Below are positions 10,133-18,709 of a DNA stretch of 20,913 bases, piece after piece (within the stretch, counting starts at the first letter, position 1; every line of letters begins with the position of its first letter). Made by a program: the position numbers and the translations under genes. The notes beneath the pieces are model-generated. The model saw only the letters and a list, made by a program, of their open reading frames with translations. It searched no databases and had not been told where the DNA came from. Source of the stretch: Cylindrobasidium torrendii FP15055 ss-10 (lineage: Eukaryota > Basidiomycota > Agaricomycetes > Agaricales > Physalacriaceae); assembly GCA_000934385.1 (NCBI GenBank), contig KN880782.1:1-20913 (forward strand). The letters are read 5' to 3'.

Positions 10133-11633
10133 ATGCTACCCACGACGTCTTACCCATCCACGGCCGCGCGAGTGGGCAGCGCGCTCATCCATTTCCTCGG
10201 TACTTTCTAAGCACTCAACTCGGACATTGTAGATTGAACGCATACAGGTGTTTCTATCCTCACTCACTGTTTCTCGCGCCGTCTTGCGCTAGAGCGCATC
10301 CCTACATGGACCAGCATACTTCATGTCCCATGGCCGCGCATCTGTCTCCTGCTCGTGTTCATCGACTCTTGGCTCTTCCTGTTCAGCAGTGGGTCCGGAT
10401 CCGCCTCATTTCCATATGCCCTAACACATCCAAGGTGGCATTCTTATCTTCGGCGTCGGGCTTGACGTCGAGGAGAGCATATGCGAGGCGGGAATCCATT
10501 TCTGTATCATATTCTATTCGACGTCCAAGTTCTTGATCTACGCTTTCCTGAGTACGTACGCTTCTCTTCACGCCGAAACCGCATTGACCAATCTGCAGTC
10601 GAGCGTGTGTATATCGTATGGTCCACCGCGACAATTGTAGGCCGATTCCAGTCCCGCGTATATATCATCTGCCTCATCACTGTCTGCACGTACGGTGCTG
10701 TCATCCTCTCGATGTTCGTCGGTACGTTCTTCCCTGTTCTTCTCATACATAGACGGGCTGAGCCTTTTAGGTCGTGTGCACTACTTTCGAGAGGGCGACA
10801 GGGCATGTGTGATTGGTCTCAAAGTTTTCTCATCCCTCCCGCTTCTCTCATATGACCTGTATGTCCTCACCTCCGCTTGCCGCATTTCCTGATAGATGTC
10901 CAGCTATATGAATGTCTTTCTTACGGGCCTGTTTCTGTGGCCTCTTATGCGGCGTGGAACCTCGATGGACGACCGGGTGAAGTCAAACAAATCCATTACT
11001 CAAAGGGCTTTGGTGTACGAATACCTCGCACACATGGTTATTCTCGACTAACAGCAACACCCTCTAGAGCGTCCACTGTTGCCCTTACCACCTCGACGGT
11101 CAACATCGCCATACTCGCCAGCATGCGTGGCCAACAGCTTGGCTGGGTCTGTCTCGGCAGCTGCGGGGTTGACGTACGTTCCTCCAACTCTCTTCCCTCT
11201 TCCAAGCGCTGTCCTCCACCATGCTGACTGTCAATTTACAATCCAGGTCATCATAAACGCATATTCGTTGTATTGGGCCTCAGGTAGCCGGAGACGCAGG
11301 GGCAAACCACCCTCGATACCGTCCGGCATTGTCTCGCGGGATCTTAGTCAGCTCACACAGAGCCAGGGCCCGTCACCCCAGGATCCCTTCACGTACCCTA
11401 CTTTTCAGCCGCCGACGCCACTTCCGACTGTACATGTTAGCGCTGGCCAACCGGAAACACCGCCGATTTCAGCGTTCGATAGGCTCTTCTGGTGGACGAA
11501 GATGGATAATAGTAACGATGCGGAGGCACAGCGTTCGATGCCAGCCTCTATAGAGATCATGGTCACGACACATTCCTCTGTCATAGAAACACACGACGAC
11601 GACGATGAGCGTCCCCGGACCTCCAGTGTATAG
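10133..11633 (+). CDS. Uncharacterised seven-transmembrane protein, 8 exons, 379 aa
   Basis: Exons: 10133-10199, 10248-10388, 10435-10551, 10599-10721, 10771-10858, 10904-11014, 11068-11173, 11247-11633; 1140 nt in total, all introns GT-AG (45-73 nt). Seven hydrophobic segments can be placed: around residues 14-30 (GSALIHFLGVSILTH); 52-78 (RICLLLVFIDSWLFLF); 90-110 (FCIIFYSTSKFLIYAFL); 128-150 (IICLITVCTYGAVILSMFVG); 178-194 (YMNVFLTGLFLWPLM); 214-236 (VALTTSTVNIAILASM); 243-262 (CLGSCGVDVIINAYSLYWA). A 117-residue polar tail follows, rich in Pro, Ser, Thr and with an Asp run (HDDDDER), likely cytosolic. The pattern resembles uncharacterised Agaricomycete membrane proteins; I know no function. 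Helix 3 ends IERVYIVW, reminiscent of the E/DRY motif of class A GPCRs, so a receptor role is possible but unproven. The start at 10133 gives a good frame; an upstream exon cannot be excluded. Confidence 0.85.
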
Positions 11634-12087
11634 CACATCGAAATTTAAAGTATGGACTAGTTAGGGCTTGCACGTATACGTTTGTCTTCGCTCTTTATCG
11701 ATACACTCATTTATCTGTTTTCTTGTCTGTCTATCGTTACTCTACATGTTACTTAGTGTACTTTCATCGTAGCTCCACTGTTGCTATCAAATCTTGTGCT
11801 GACTAGAAGTTTCCTTCTATGGGTTGTTCGGAGTTATTTTCCATTGTTCTCAGCGATGCAATTTTCGAAAGCAGTAATTTAGCTGCCCCGAGATACGATT
11901 ACGACTCGTATCAGGCGCGGAGCGCGGAATATCAAGTTTCCGATGCCCAGGTAGAAGCAGAACTATCAATTGGCGGGTTTCGCCTTCCTATGAGCCCCAA
12001 GACGCAATACAGATTGACTACTGGCGAGAGCTCCAGACGGTTAAAAAAGGTATCCGAAGGATGCCGTTTGTTTTGTTCAATTCAAGC
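11634..12087. other. Convergent 3' intergenic stretch
   Basis: This 454-bp stretch separates the stop codons of the 7-TM gene (plus) and the oxidoreductase gene (minus) and should hold both 3' UTRs. An open frame from 11819 (124 aa, plus) runs through it and into the 3' end of the oxidoreductase on the opposite strand. It has no recognisable features and is probably chance. Confidence 0.5.
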
Positions 12088-13351
12088 TCAGTACCCCATA
12101 GCAGACCTAAACATGGGTACCATCAAGTCCTTTGACTTACCTATTTTCGTGATCCATCCGCCGAGTATAATACCCCAAAGGACGTCCACATAGATGGAAC
12201 CGCTGTTCTGCAGTAGTATTAGGGCAAGTTTACTCATGGAATCTGAGCGTACCCTGCCGTTCGTCAATGCGATGATTTCATAGCTTCCCTTGTATTCTTT
12301 CGTCGGAGGGTTTCCGGCTACGGACGACAAGATGTTTGGTACCACGATTCCCATATGCGCCTGCGCCTTGATTGCATTGCGCTGCTCTTCCCATTCAATG
12401 ATATCCCCCATCACATAGATGTCGTCGTGGCCTTGCACTTGCAGGGTGGGCTTCACCTTGACGTGACCAGAACTGGAGAGAATAGACGGGTCAAGAGTCT
12501 TGAGAAATGCGGTATTGGGAAGACCGCCTCGAGTGGATACCTGAAGGCAAAGGTGAGATCAAGGGAAAAACACAATTTATGTAAGTTTGAGCCCGCACAA
12601 ATAGGTCGCCTTCAATTTCCTTTCCGTTGCGCGTTGTGATTTTGCCTCCTCCAGTGGGAATCTCAGAGTCAACAGTGTCCCCAAGGATGAGCTCCACTCC
12701 GCGCGCAGTGAGCCCGGCAGCGGCATAGTCGCGATATTTGTCTGGATACGCAGCATTGATAACCTTGGATTGGGCATGTACAACGGTAACGGACTTGTCC
12801 TGCAATCCAAGTCAATTTTGCCTTACGCGCGAGAGTTGTACTTGAAAACGCACCGGCCAAAAGTCCCTGATTTCACCTGCAAGCTCGAGACCGACTGCGC
12901 CAGCACCCACAATGACGATGCGCTGAGCTTGGGTATACTCCTCGCGACACTGTTTCAACCATGCGTTCATCGCGTCCGCCGAGTGAGGAAAGTCCAACGG
13001 CCCGCTCCACTTGCATCCCGTCGCCAGCACAAGGATCTTGAAATGCACCTCCTCGCCGTTCTCCAATTGCACCGCACCGCCCCCGCCAGCTTTCTTCGTC
13101 ACGCCAACCGCCTTGCCTTGCACGAACCGTCCATTGCCCTTTGGAAAGATGTTATCATAACCCGCGAGCGCCAACCCCTCCAAATTATCGGCATCCGAGC
13201 AAGTCATCCGCAGGCCAGCGGGCAGCCAAACACGAAAGGGCCGTGGGTCGATGAGTACGATGTTGAAGCCCGCCGGCACCTTCACGGAGAGAGCTTTGGC
13301 GGCCTCTGCGCCGTATCCTCCGCCAAGGACGACAATGGTTTGGTCTGACAT
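12088..13351 (-). CDS. FAD-dependent NAD(P)H oxidoreductase, AIF/AMID/FSP1-like, 383 aa
   Basis: Members of this family oxidise NAD(P)H with bound FAD and pass electrons to quinones; relatives include AIFM2/FSP1 (a ubiquinone reductase) and fungal AMID proteins. Exons (minus): 13351-12854, 12799-12599, 12540-12088; 166 + 67 + 151 codons including the stop, introns 54 and 58 nt. The N-terminal FAD-binding Rossmann motif is TIVVLGGGYGAEAAKAL (about residues 5-21). LVLATGCKWSGPLDFP is the typical ATG motif. The second dinucleotide fold is RIVIVGAGAVGLELAGEI. The C-terminal FAD motif is DDIYVMGDIIEWEEQR, where the GD aspartate would contact FAD ribitol. The tail GKSKDLMVPMFRSAMGY matches the usual fungal ending. 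No N-terminal Gly for myristoylation (MSDQ start) and no clear transmembrane anchor, so membrane attachment is not evident. It is tandem with and downstream of VCX1 (same strand, 423 bp), probably not co-transcribed. Exact substrate is not readable from sequence. Confidence 0.92.
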
Positions 13352-13774
13352 GATAGGTGCTAAGAAAGTGTGTGAGCCGTGAGTCGGTCACAGTGCTGTA
13401 CCCTGCGCGCACAGATCTAACCAGCCTCAGGATTCTGTGTCATATTGATATCTTCGGATTATGGAGTCCAACGACAGATTTCATGTTCTCAAATGAACAG
13501 ATGGACGGAAAGCGAACGCATTCAACTTCATGGACAGTGAGAGACGCGATCGAGTTAGTTAGCGGCATTAGCCGAGTGAAGAACTTGAGTCTTGAGAGCA
13601 ATTCTTCATGTAAGGATTGTCGTGGCAATAATGTCATCCCTGTTGCTGCTGCATACTGTGGCATACGGGTCCACCACTGTCCACAGAGTATCATCTCAGA
13701 TCATCAAATTGTTTATAATACGAACAAGTGCTTCAAAAAGTCATAAACGCAAGAACAATAACATGTAAACAATA
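13352..13774. other. Intergenic stretch upstream of the oxidoreductase gene
   Basis: It should contain the oxidoreductase promoter (minus strand) and the VCX1 3' UTR. Open frames of 84-129 aa occur on both strands, but they mirror one another and show no family resemblance. I see no TATA box near the oxidoreductase ATG. Confidence 0.4.
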
Positions 13775-15550
13775 TCAAGTACAAGCTAAGGGCACGCCTT
13801 GAATCAAGCGTGGCACATCTGGGAAGCTCCAAAACGAAATTGCAATGATCATATATACACCTGCAACATGGATCAACAACAGCAAGACACCCAGGAAGGA
13901 CAGAAGCGTACCGATGAGGGCGACACCACTAAGATAATGAGCACGTCCATCCTCAATCGAAAATTTGACAAGCAGAACCGATAGGAAGAGGGTCTAGTAA
14001 AAGGTCAGCACGAGGACGAGGTTTTACTTCGCGGCACGCACCAAAGTCTCAAGGGAGTCGAACAGCAGCATCAACGGCTTCCCCATTCCCCAAGCGATAA
14101 TGACCAACAAGGGGATAACGAAGAGTGCGATTTGAATGCAACTTCCGACAGCGACTGACATTGCCAAATCGAACTTTCCCTTGTGTGCAACAACCACGGC
14201 AGTCGTGTGCTCTGCTGCGTTGCTAATAATGGGGATGATGATGAGGGTGATCCACTCTTTCGAGATCGACGGGTGGGATTCGACCAGACCGTTGAGAGAG
14301 TCAACGAGAAATTCAGCGGTAAGATAGGCCAAGGCCGTGACAGCGACGAGAAGTAGGAGCGCAGATTTCGTGTTCATCTTGATGTGCTCGGGCTCCGCGT
14401 CGCTTCCGATTGTCGATGTGTTCGGCAGAGGCAAACTCTCGTGCTTTGACGCCTTGCCGTACGTGTTGACGGACATGTCGACAATGGTAGATGCGTCGGA
14501 ATTGGTGTCCAGGAAAAGATGGGTATGCGTGTAGAACTGGAAGAAGAGGTACACAACATAGCTGAAAGGTCATTAGCGATGTGTTCTTGAAGGGAGCAAA
14601 AGCACCAACATGCAAATCAGGATGATGGCACTACCACGACTGAGACGAAGGAGGACGTCGAGCTCTTCTCCTTGAGGCAAGCGGTCTCCAAGATATTCAT
14701 GTAACGCCGAAGGGACAATCAAGGAGATGACCGAGACAACCATGAGCGATGAATTGAGCTGTGCGACCATAGGCTGGAATTCCTGGGATTTGAAGCGTAA
14801 ACCACCAACTAATGGAGCCATTAGTAGAGGTCTTGCCAACTAGAACAAAGTCGTACCGACAAACGCCATGCCCAATACAAGGAGCAAGTTGCTAAGAAGT
14901 CCGCCCAAAAGGGAGCTCTGAACAAGCTCGAGTTCGCACTGATTGGCAATTAGATCAGCATGCATCCGAATGGCGAAATGGCGCACCTTGCCCAAAGCGA
15001 TGCCGGCAATAATCATCTCAACGATGTTCCCCAGGGTAGCGTTCAGCAGACCACCGACGCTCATACTTGTCTTGAGGGCGATTTGCTCGGTGCCGAAACC
15101 TAGGAGGGCGGCGAGTGGGACGATGCCCAACGCAGAAAAGACGAATACGAGGGTAGACGATTGATGGGTGTAGTGTAGCGCCCAAGAAACTGGAATGAAC
15201 AACAGGCAGAGGTTGAGCGGGGTGTAGAGCGCCGCTGCTTTGAACGACGCGAGATAGGTTGGTTCCGGCCCAAGAGGGTGAGTCGGTGTGAAGAGTGTGC
15301 GCAGTCGCTGCTTGACGCCCGCCCATTTGCTAGGTGGCGACGATGGCGACAGAGTTGGCTGAGGCAGGGGACCTGCGAATTGAATTGACGACGACGAGGA
15401 TCGACGACTGGTTACTTGAGATAGGTGTTGTGGGAAGCTATTTCTACTAGGGGGTTCGTCATCGTCGTCCGAGACGCTTGTGGCGAGAGTAGGCTGGGGG
15501 AGGGTGCCTTTGACGATGACATTGGCAGAGCGCGCGGTGGGTTCTTTCAT
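13775..15550 (-). CDS. VCX1: Vacuolar Ca2+/H+ exchanger, CAX/VCX1 family, 510 aa
   Basis: CAX exchangers use the vacuolar proton gradient to move cytosolic Ca2+ (and some Mn2+) into the vacuole. Exons (minus): 15550-14987, 14938-14857, 14808-14610, 14561-14042, 13993-13912, 13860-13775; 1533 nt in total, introns 48-51 nt. Both diagnostic repeats are intact: c-1 GGLLNATLGNIVEMIIAGIA (about residues 166-185) with the cation-binding Glu, and c-2 IIPIISNAAEHTTAVVVAHK (about 391-410) with its Glu, followed by SVAVGSCIQIALFVIP. About 11 hydrophobic helices can be seen, with a polar loop (about residues 298-342) between the halves. The N-terminal 90 residues are Ser/Pro-rich with an acidic DDDDE run, and could be a regulatory or autoinhibitory tail as known for plant CAX. 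The C-terminus ends in a last helix (YMIIAISFWSFPDV). Length fits fungal family members. The symbol is by family; orthology within CAX paralogues cannot be fixed here. Confidence 0.94.
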
Positions 15551-15571
15551 TCACGGAGGACGACCAAGGGG

Positions 15572-15583
15572 GGTAACGTTACC
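15572..15583. promoter_or_regulatory. Perfect 12-bp palindrome in the VCX1 leader
   Basis: GGTAACGTTACC is its own reverse complement and ends 22 bp upstream of the VCX1 ATG, inside the likely 5' UTR or transcription start zone. It could be a protein binding site or a leader hairpin. The function is unknown. Confidence 0.4.
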
Positions 15584-15604
15584 GAGTGATCTCTCCGTCT
15601 CTGG

Positions 15605-15611
15605 TTATATA
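15605..15611 (-). promoter_or_regulatory. Putative TATA box of VCX1
   Basis: TATATAA reads on the minus strand 54 bp upstream of the VCX1 start codon, at a distance usual for fungal core promoters. The E-box-type hexamer CACGTG lies just beyond at 15621-15626. Assignment is by sequence and position only. Confidence 0.55.
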
Positions 15612-15670
15612 CTGTTTCAGCACGTGTAAAAGTGCTCACGTCACCTGCGCACAGCCTTCCGGCCATGAAT

Positions 15671-15678
15671 GTGGCGCA
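15671..15678 (+). promoter_or_regulatory. Candidate calcineurin-responsive (Crz1-type) site upstream of VCX1
   Basis: GTGGCGCA matches the yeast Crz1 binding consensus GNGGC(G/T)CA exactly and sits about 120 bp upstream of the start codon of a Ca2+ transporter, a typical type of Crz1 target. An 8-mer this degenerate can occur by chance in a region of this size, and basidiomycete Crz1 specificity may differ. Confidence 0.3.
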
Positions 15679-16261
15679 ATGTGCCCCGGATCCCCGAACA
15701 TACTTACACTGGACCAAAAACATGCTCAATCACGCCGCAAAGACTAACATTTCCTTGTGTGAGTTATAGCATTCTCTCTTAACAGCTATGCAGTCTGTGA
15801 GAAGACGTTCACCTTATTAGCTCTCCTTAGCCTACAGTATGCCGAAATGCAATGTGGATGCTTGTTGCCCCAGATTAGCGCTCTAACCCAGACTGTAAGT
15901 GTTATGCTGATACCGTATAATACTGCATGTCAACACCACTCTGGAGCTTCTCGTATTCTCTTTTTATTCTAGATACTTTCACAATAACCGTCAAGGCCCA
16001 CGTAATCTTCTCTGTAAAGACCTATGAAGACGCGTTTGTGTAGGCTTCGTTGATGATTGCTCCCATTGTCAGCTGACGGAATTGAGCACTTCCCGCAGCC
16101 CGAGGCTCCATTTGTATAGTGCCCTGCTTTCGAGTAAGGCATACCGCCGACAGCCAGCAGCTCTCGTTACTCTTGAGTTACACTGTCCATTCTCTACACC
16201 GCGCGGGGAACCGCGTAAGGCCGCTCAATGAGCAGTACAAGATTGGTCATCCTCCATTGTT

Positions 16262-16300
16262 CCCTTTTGGGAAACCTCCCAACAAAATACCCTTTTGGGA
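16262..16300. repeat. Direct repeat of an 11-mer near the DnaJ 3' end
   Basis: CCCTTTTGGGA occurs at 16262-16272 and again at 16290-16300, a 28-bp period. Each copy can fold as CCC-TTTT-GGG. A partial TCCCAA follows at about 16311. It lies about 130-165 bp beyond the DnaJ stop codon, so it could be in the 3' UTR. Confidence 0.45.
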
Positions 16301-16427
16301 CTCAGGTTTTTCCCAAGGCTTCTGCATGATAATGGTAGAAGTAAGATAAAGCATTTCCAATTACAGTACATAGATGGTTGGTATATGTTTACAGATGCGA
16401 ATGACCCAATAAATACGAACGGTTCGT

Positions 16428-17758
16428 CTATCCAAGTACCTTCCTGAGACCCTCTTTTTGCGAGGGCGTGATCCTGTCAGGGAATGTCACGTCCCACCGC
16501 ACAATCAAGTCTCCTTTGCTACGCGTCGCACCGTCCTTGCGGATAGGCATGCCCTCTCCAGGTACTGTTGTCTCTTGGCCAGGTTTTACCACCCCGGACG
16601 GTACAGCGACTTGGATCTTCCGCCCATCGAGGAGTTCGACCGTCTTCCTTCCACCAGTCCCCGTTAACGCGTCGACAAGGGATATTGGCACCTTGCAGAC
16701 GAGGTCATTGCCATCTCGACTCCAGACGTCGTCGGGTTTCTCCTCGACAACGAAGACAAGGTCTTGTGCGTCGCCATTGGGTTGTTCGTTCCCGGCGCGT
16801 GCGAACCGTACTTTCGTACCGCTCTTCCAACCAGGATGGATTTGGATATCGAGCACCTTCTCTTCCGTCGTGCCGTTGAGTAACCGCCGGCCGACCTTAA
16901 GATGTTTGACGGTGCCGTTGTAGAGATCCTTCAGCGCGACCTTGAGTGGTCGTGATATTTCTGAGGTGGTGGGAGCGGGAGGCTGTGTGTCAGTGCGTCG
17001 AGGTTTGCTGCGAGGCATCCCGCCGCCCATTCCATTGCCCATTCCGCCTGGCATGCCACCCGAGAATCCGCTCATATCATCATCGTCGTCGTCGAACATG
17101 GTTGTTGTGCGTCGCGGTCGGGCACCGCCGCCCATTCCACCCATGCTACTCATCCCGGGCATGCCACCCATGCCAAAACCGCCGAATCCTCCGCCAAATA
17201 TCTCTCTGGATGATAGTCAGTATTGATAGCTGATGAGAAGAAAGTGTAGACGCACTCGAAGAGCTTGTTAGGGTCAGATGCACGGAATCCTCCTCCACCT
17301 CCGCCTCCGCCAAATCCACCTGGACCGGTGCTAAACGAGAATGTCTGTGCGCCGCCACCCGGGAACCCGCTGAAACCGCTGAAGCCACCGGGCCCGCCTG
17401 GGCCACCGGCACCGGCACCAGGCGTAGGTCCTCCACCCTTGAGGCCTTCTTCGCCAAACTGGTCGTAGATAGCGCGTTTGTTCTTGTCGCTGAGGACTTC
17501 AAATGCTTCAGAAATCTGGGAAGGAATTTAGCGATGCTCTTGGTCAGGAGCTTGAGAAACGTACCTCCTTGAATTTTTGGGAGGCCTCTTCTGAGCCGCC
17601 ATTGCGGTCGGGATGGAATTTGAGAGCCTGCAAAACTGGTTAAGATTTGGATCATGGCGGTCAAAGTCCAAGTGTACCATCTTCTTGTAGGCCTTCTTGA
17701 TTTCATTGTCGTCGGCGCCCTTTGAGACGCCCAAAAGCTTGTAGTAATCGGTACCCAT
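16428..17758 (-). CDS. SIS1: Type II J-domain co-chaperone (Hsp40, Sis1/DNAJB1-like), 393 aa
   Basis: Sis1-type J-proteins deliver unfolded clients to Hsp70 and stimulate its ATPase; they act in the cytosol and nucleus in protein folding, translation and disaggregation. Exons (minus): 17758-17678, 17627-17565, 17515-17256, 17205-16428; 1182 nt in total, introns 49-50 nt. The J domain starts [20 protein letters not shown], with the HPD catalytic motif at residues 32-34 reached only after removal of the first intron ([11 protein letters not shown]). A Gly/Phe-rich linker follows, then a Gly/Met segment containing an acidic run (FDDDDDDM). There are no CxxCxGxG zinc fingers, which makes it type II. 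The C-terminal client-binding half has [39 protein letters not shown] and [14 protein letters not shown]. It is somewhat longer than yeast Sis1 (352 aa) because of the linker. It lacks a C-terminal EEVD or CaaX motif. Confidence 0.95.
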
Positions 17759-17868
17759 GGTTGTAGTGGTAAAGATGTGTAGGTCACCCTATTCGCCGCG
17801 ATGAACGTATTTATCGTGTCGAGTTCCATTTGTCTGGCTCACTCACGAATCTTGGAGAACCGTCTATC

Positions 17869-17876
17869 TGACGTCA
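17869..17876. promoter_or_regulatory. CRE-type palindrome TGACGTCA upstream of DnaJ
   Basis: TGACGTCA is the full ATF/CREB bZIP consensus and lies 111 bp upstream of the DnaJ start codon. Such sites bind stress-responsive bZIP factors in fungi. Use at this promoter is inferred from position only. Confidence 0.4.
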
Positions 17877-18336
17877 GAGTCTCGATCGTGCCTTTTTGCC
17901 GTCATGAGGCATTCCTCCTCCTTCGCCCGTCCTTCCTCTCCAGTCCAGGCTTCCATTGGCTAGAAGGAGTGTTATCGCGCTACGGCATTGCCTGGGGCTC
18001 GCACTAGCAGCAGGCATGCAGTTGTTTCACTGATTGAGGCTCTGTTTGCAGACTATCGAGTATTGCATATTGAATTGTTATGTAAGTAAGTTATATAGAA
18101 ATGTAAGTCAATGTCCATTATGCTCCTGGGCCCACAATAGTGTATTCTGCCCTAAGTAACTGTGAGCGTTCGGTACTTTCCAATGGATGTATGTAATAAT
18201 CTGAAAAGGCAGCGAGCCCGAGCGAGGCACTCTAACCCCTACTCACAGTCTCCTTTGGGCTTAGGCTGATATGGGACCGTGGGTCTTGTAGTATGTACTC
18301 AAGGCTGAGAGCGATGATTGACTCGGGCCTGAAGCT

Positions 18337-18341
18337 AAAAA
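18337..18341 (-). terminator. RNA polymerase III terminator of tRNA-Gly
   Basis: A run of five T on the minus strand begins 18 nt past the tRNA discriminator base, the usual Pol III stop signal. No longer T run is nearer. Confidence 0.7.
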
Positions 18342-18359
18342 CGCGGACTGTATCCAAAC

Positions 18360-18430
18360 TGCATCAGCCGGGAATCGAACCCGAGGCGCGGGCATGGGAA
18401 GCCCGCATGTTACCATTACACCACTGATGC
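18360..18430 (-). tRNA. tRNA-Gly (anticodon CCC), no intron
   Basis: On the minus strand the RNA begins GCATCAG and ends CTGATGC, a perfect 7-bp acceptor stem, with A as discriminator (18360). The A-box-like TGGTGTAATGG and B-box GGTTCGATTCC promoters are present. The anticodon stem is CGGGC/GCCCG enclosing the loop TTCCCAT, giving anticodon CCC, which reads the glycine codon GGG. T-arm CGGG/CCCG pairs. CCA is not encoded, as expected in eukaryotes. It lies between the divergent DnaJ and tail-anchored protein genes. Confidence 0.95.
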
Positions 18431-18709
18431 TGTGAACGCAGTCATCCTCGATTTTTGGATATATGACTAGCCTTTTTCGTACCTGGTCAATGTAGATCTT
18501 GCCCTTCAATTGAGTGGATAATAACTCTCATTATGCTTGCCCATAGGCTCAGGCTCGTACCCTACGCCTAATTCGACTTCTTCACGGTCAAAAGTCTGGA
18601 TCTCACGTTGAGCGGTGGGACTTGGCGGTTCGCGATCGCATGCATGTGAATTGCTTCGACTATGACCATGACCGGAGTAGCAGCGGCTACCACTTGACCT
18701 CCGACTTCG

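Larger units (their letters stand above)
15551..16427. other. Intergenic stretch: VCX1 promoter and DnaJ 3' side
   Basis: No gene is recognised in these 877 bp. The part next to VCX1 holds the promoter motifs listed separately. The part next to the DnaJ stop holds a repeated 11-mer (16262-16272, 16290-16300). At 15897 a GTAAGT donor-like site and at 15971 a TTCTAG acceptor-like site could mark an intron in an unannotated transcript on the plus strand, but the flanks do not form a coding frame. Confidence 0.45.
17759..18359. other. Intergenic stretch: DnaJ promoter and tRNA 3' flank
   Basis: This stretch is upstream of the DnaJ start. It has a CRE palindrome (listed separately) and a CCAAT box on the minus strand (ATTGG at 17955-17959) about 200 bp from the ATG. 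I looked for arrays of GAA/TTC units typical of heat-shock elements and saw no clear trimer. No protein gene is recognised. Confidence 0.5.

Noticed and set aside
11819..12193. 124-aa open frame on the plus strand between convergent genes.
   Set aside because: Overlaps the last exon of the oxidoreductase, shows no recognisable domain and is probably chance.
12770..13348. 192-aa open frame on the plus strand.
   Set aside because: It is the mirror of the oxidoreductase first exon; the minus frame carries the clear FAD and NAD(P) motifs.
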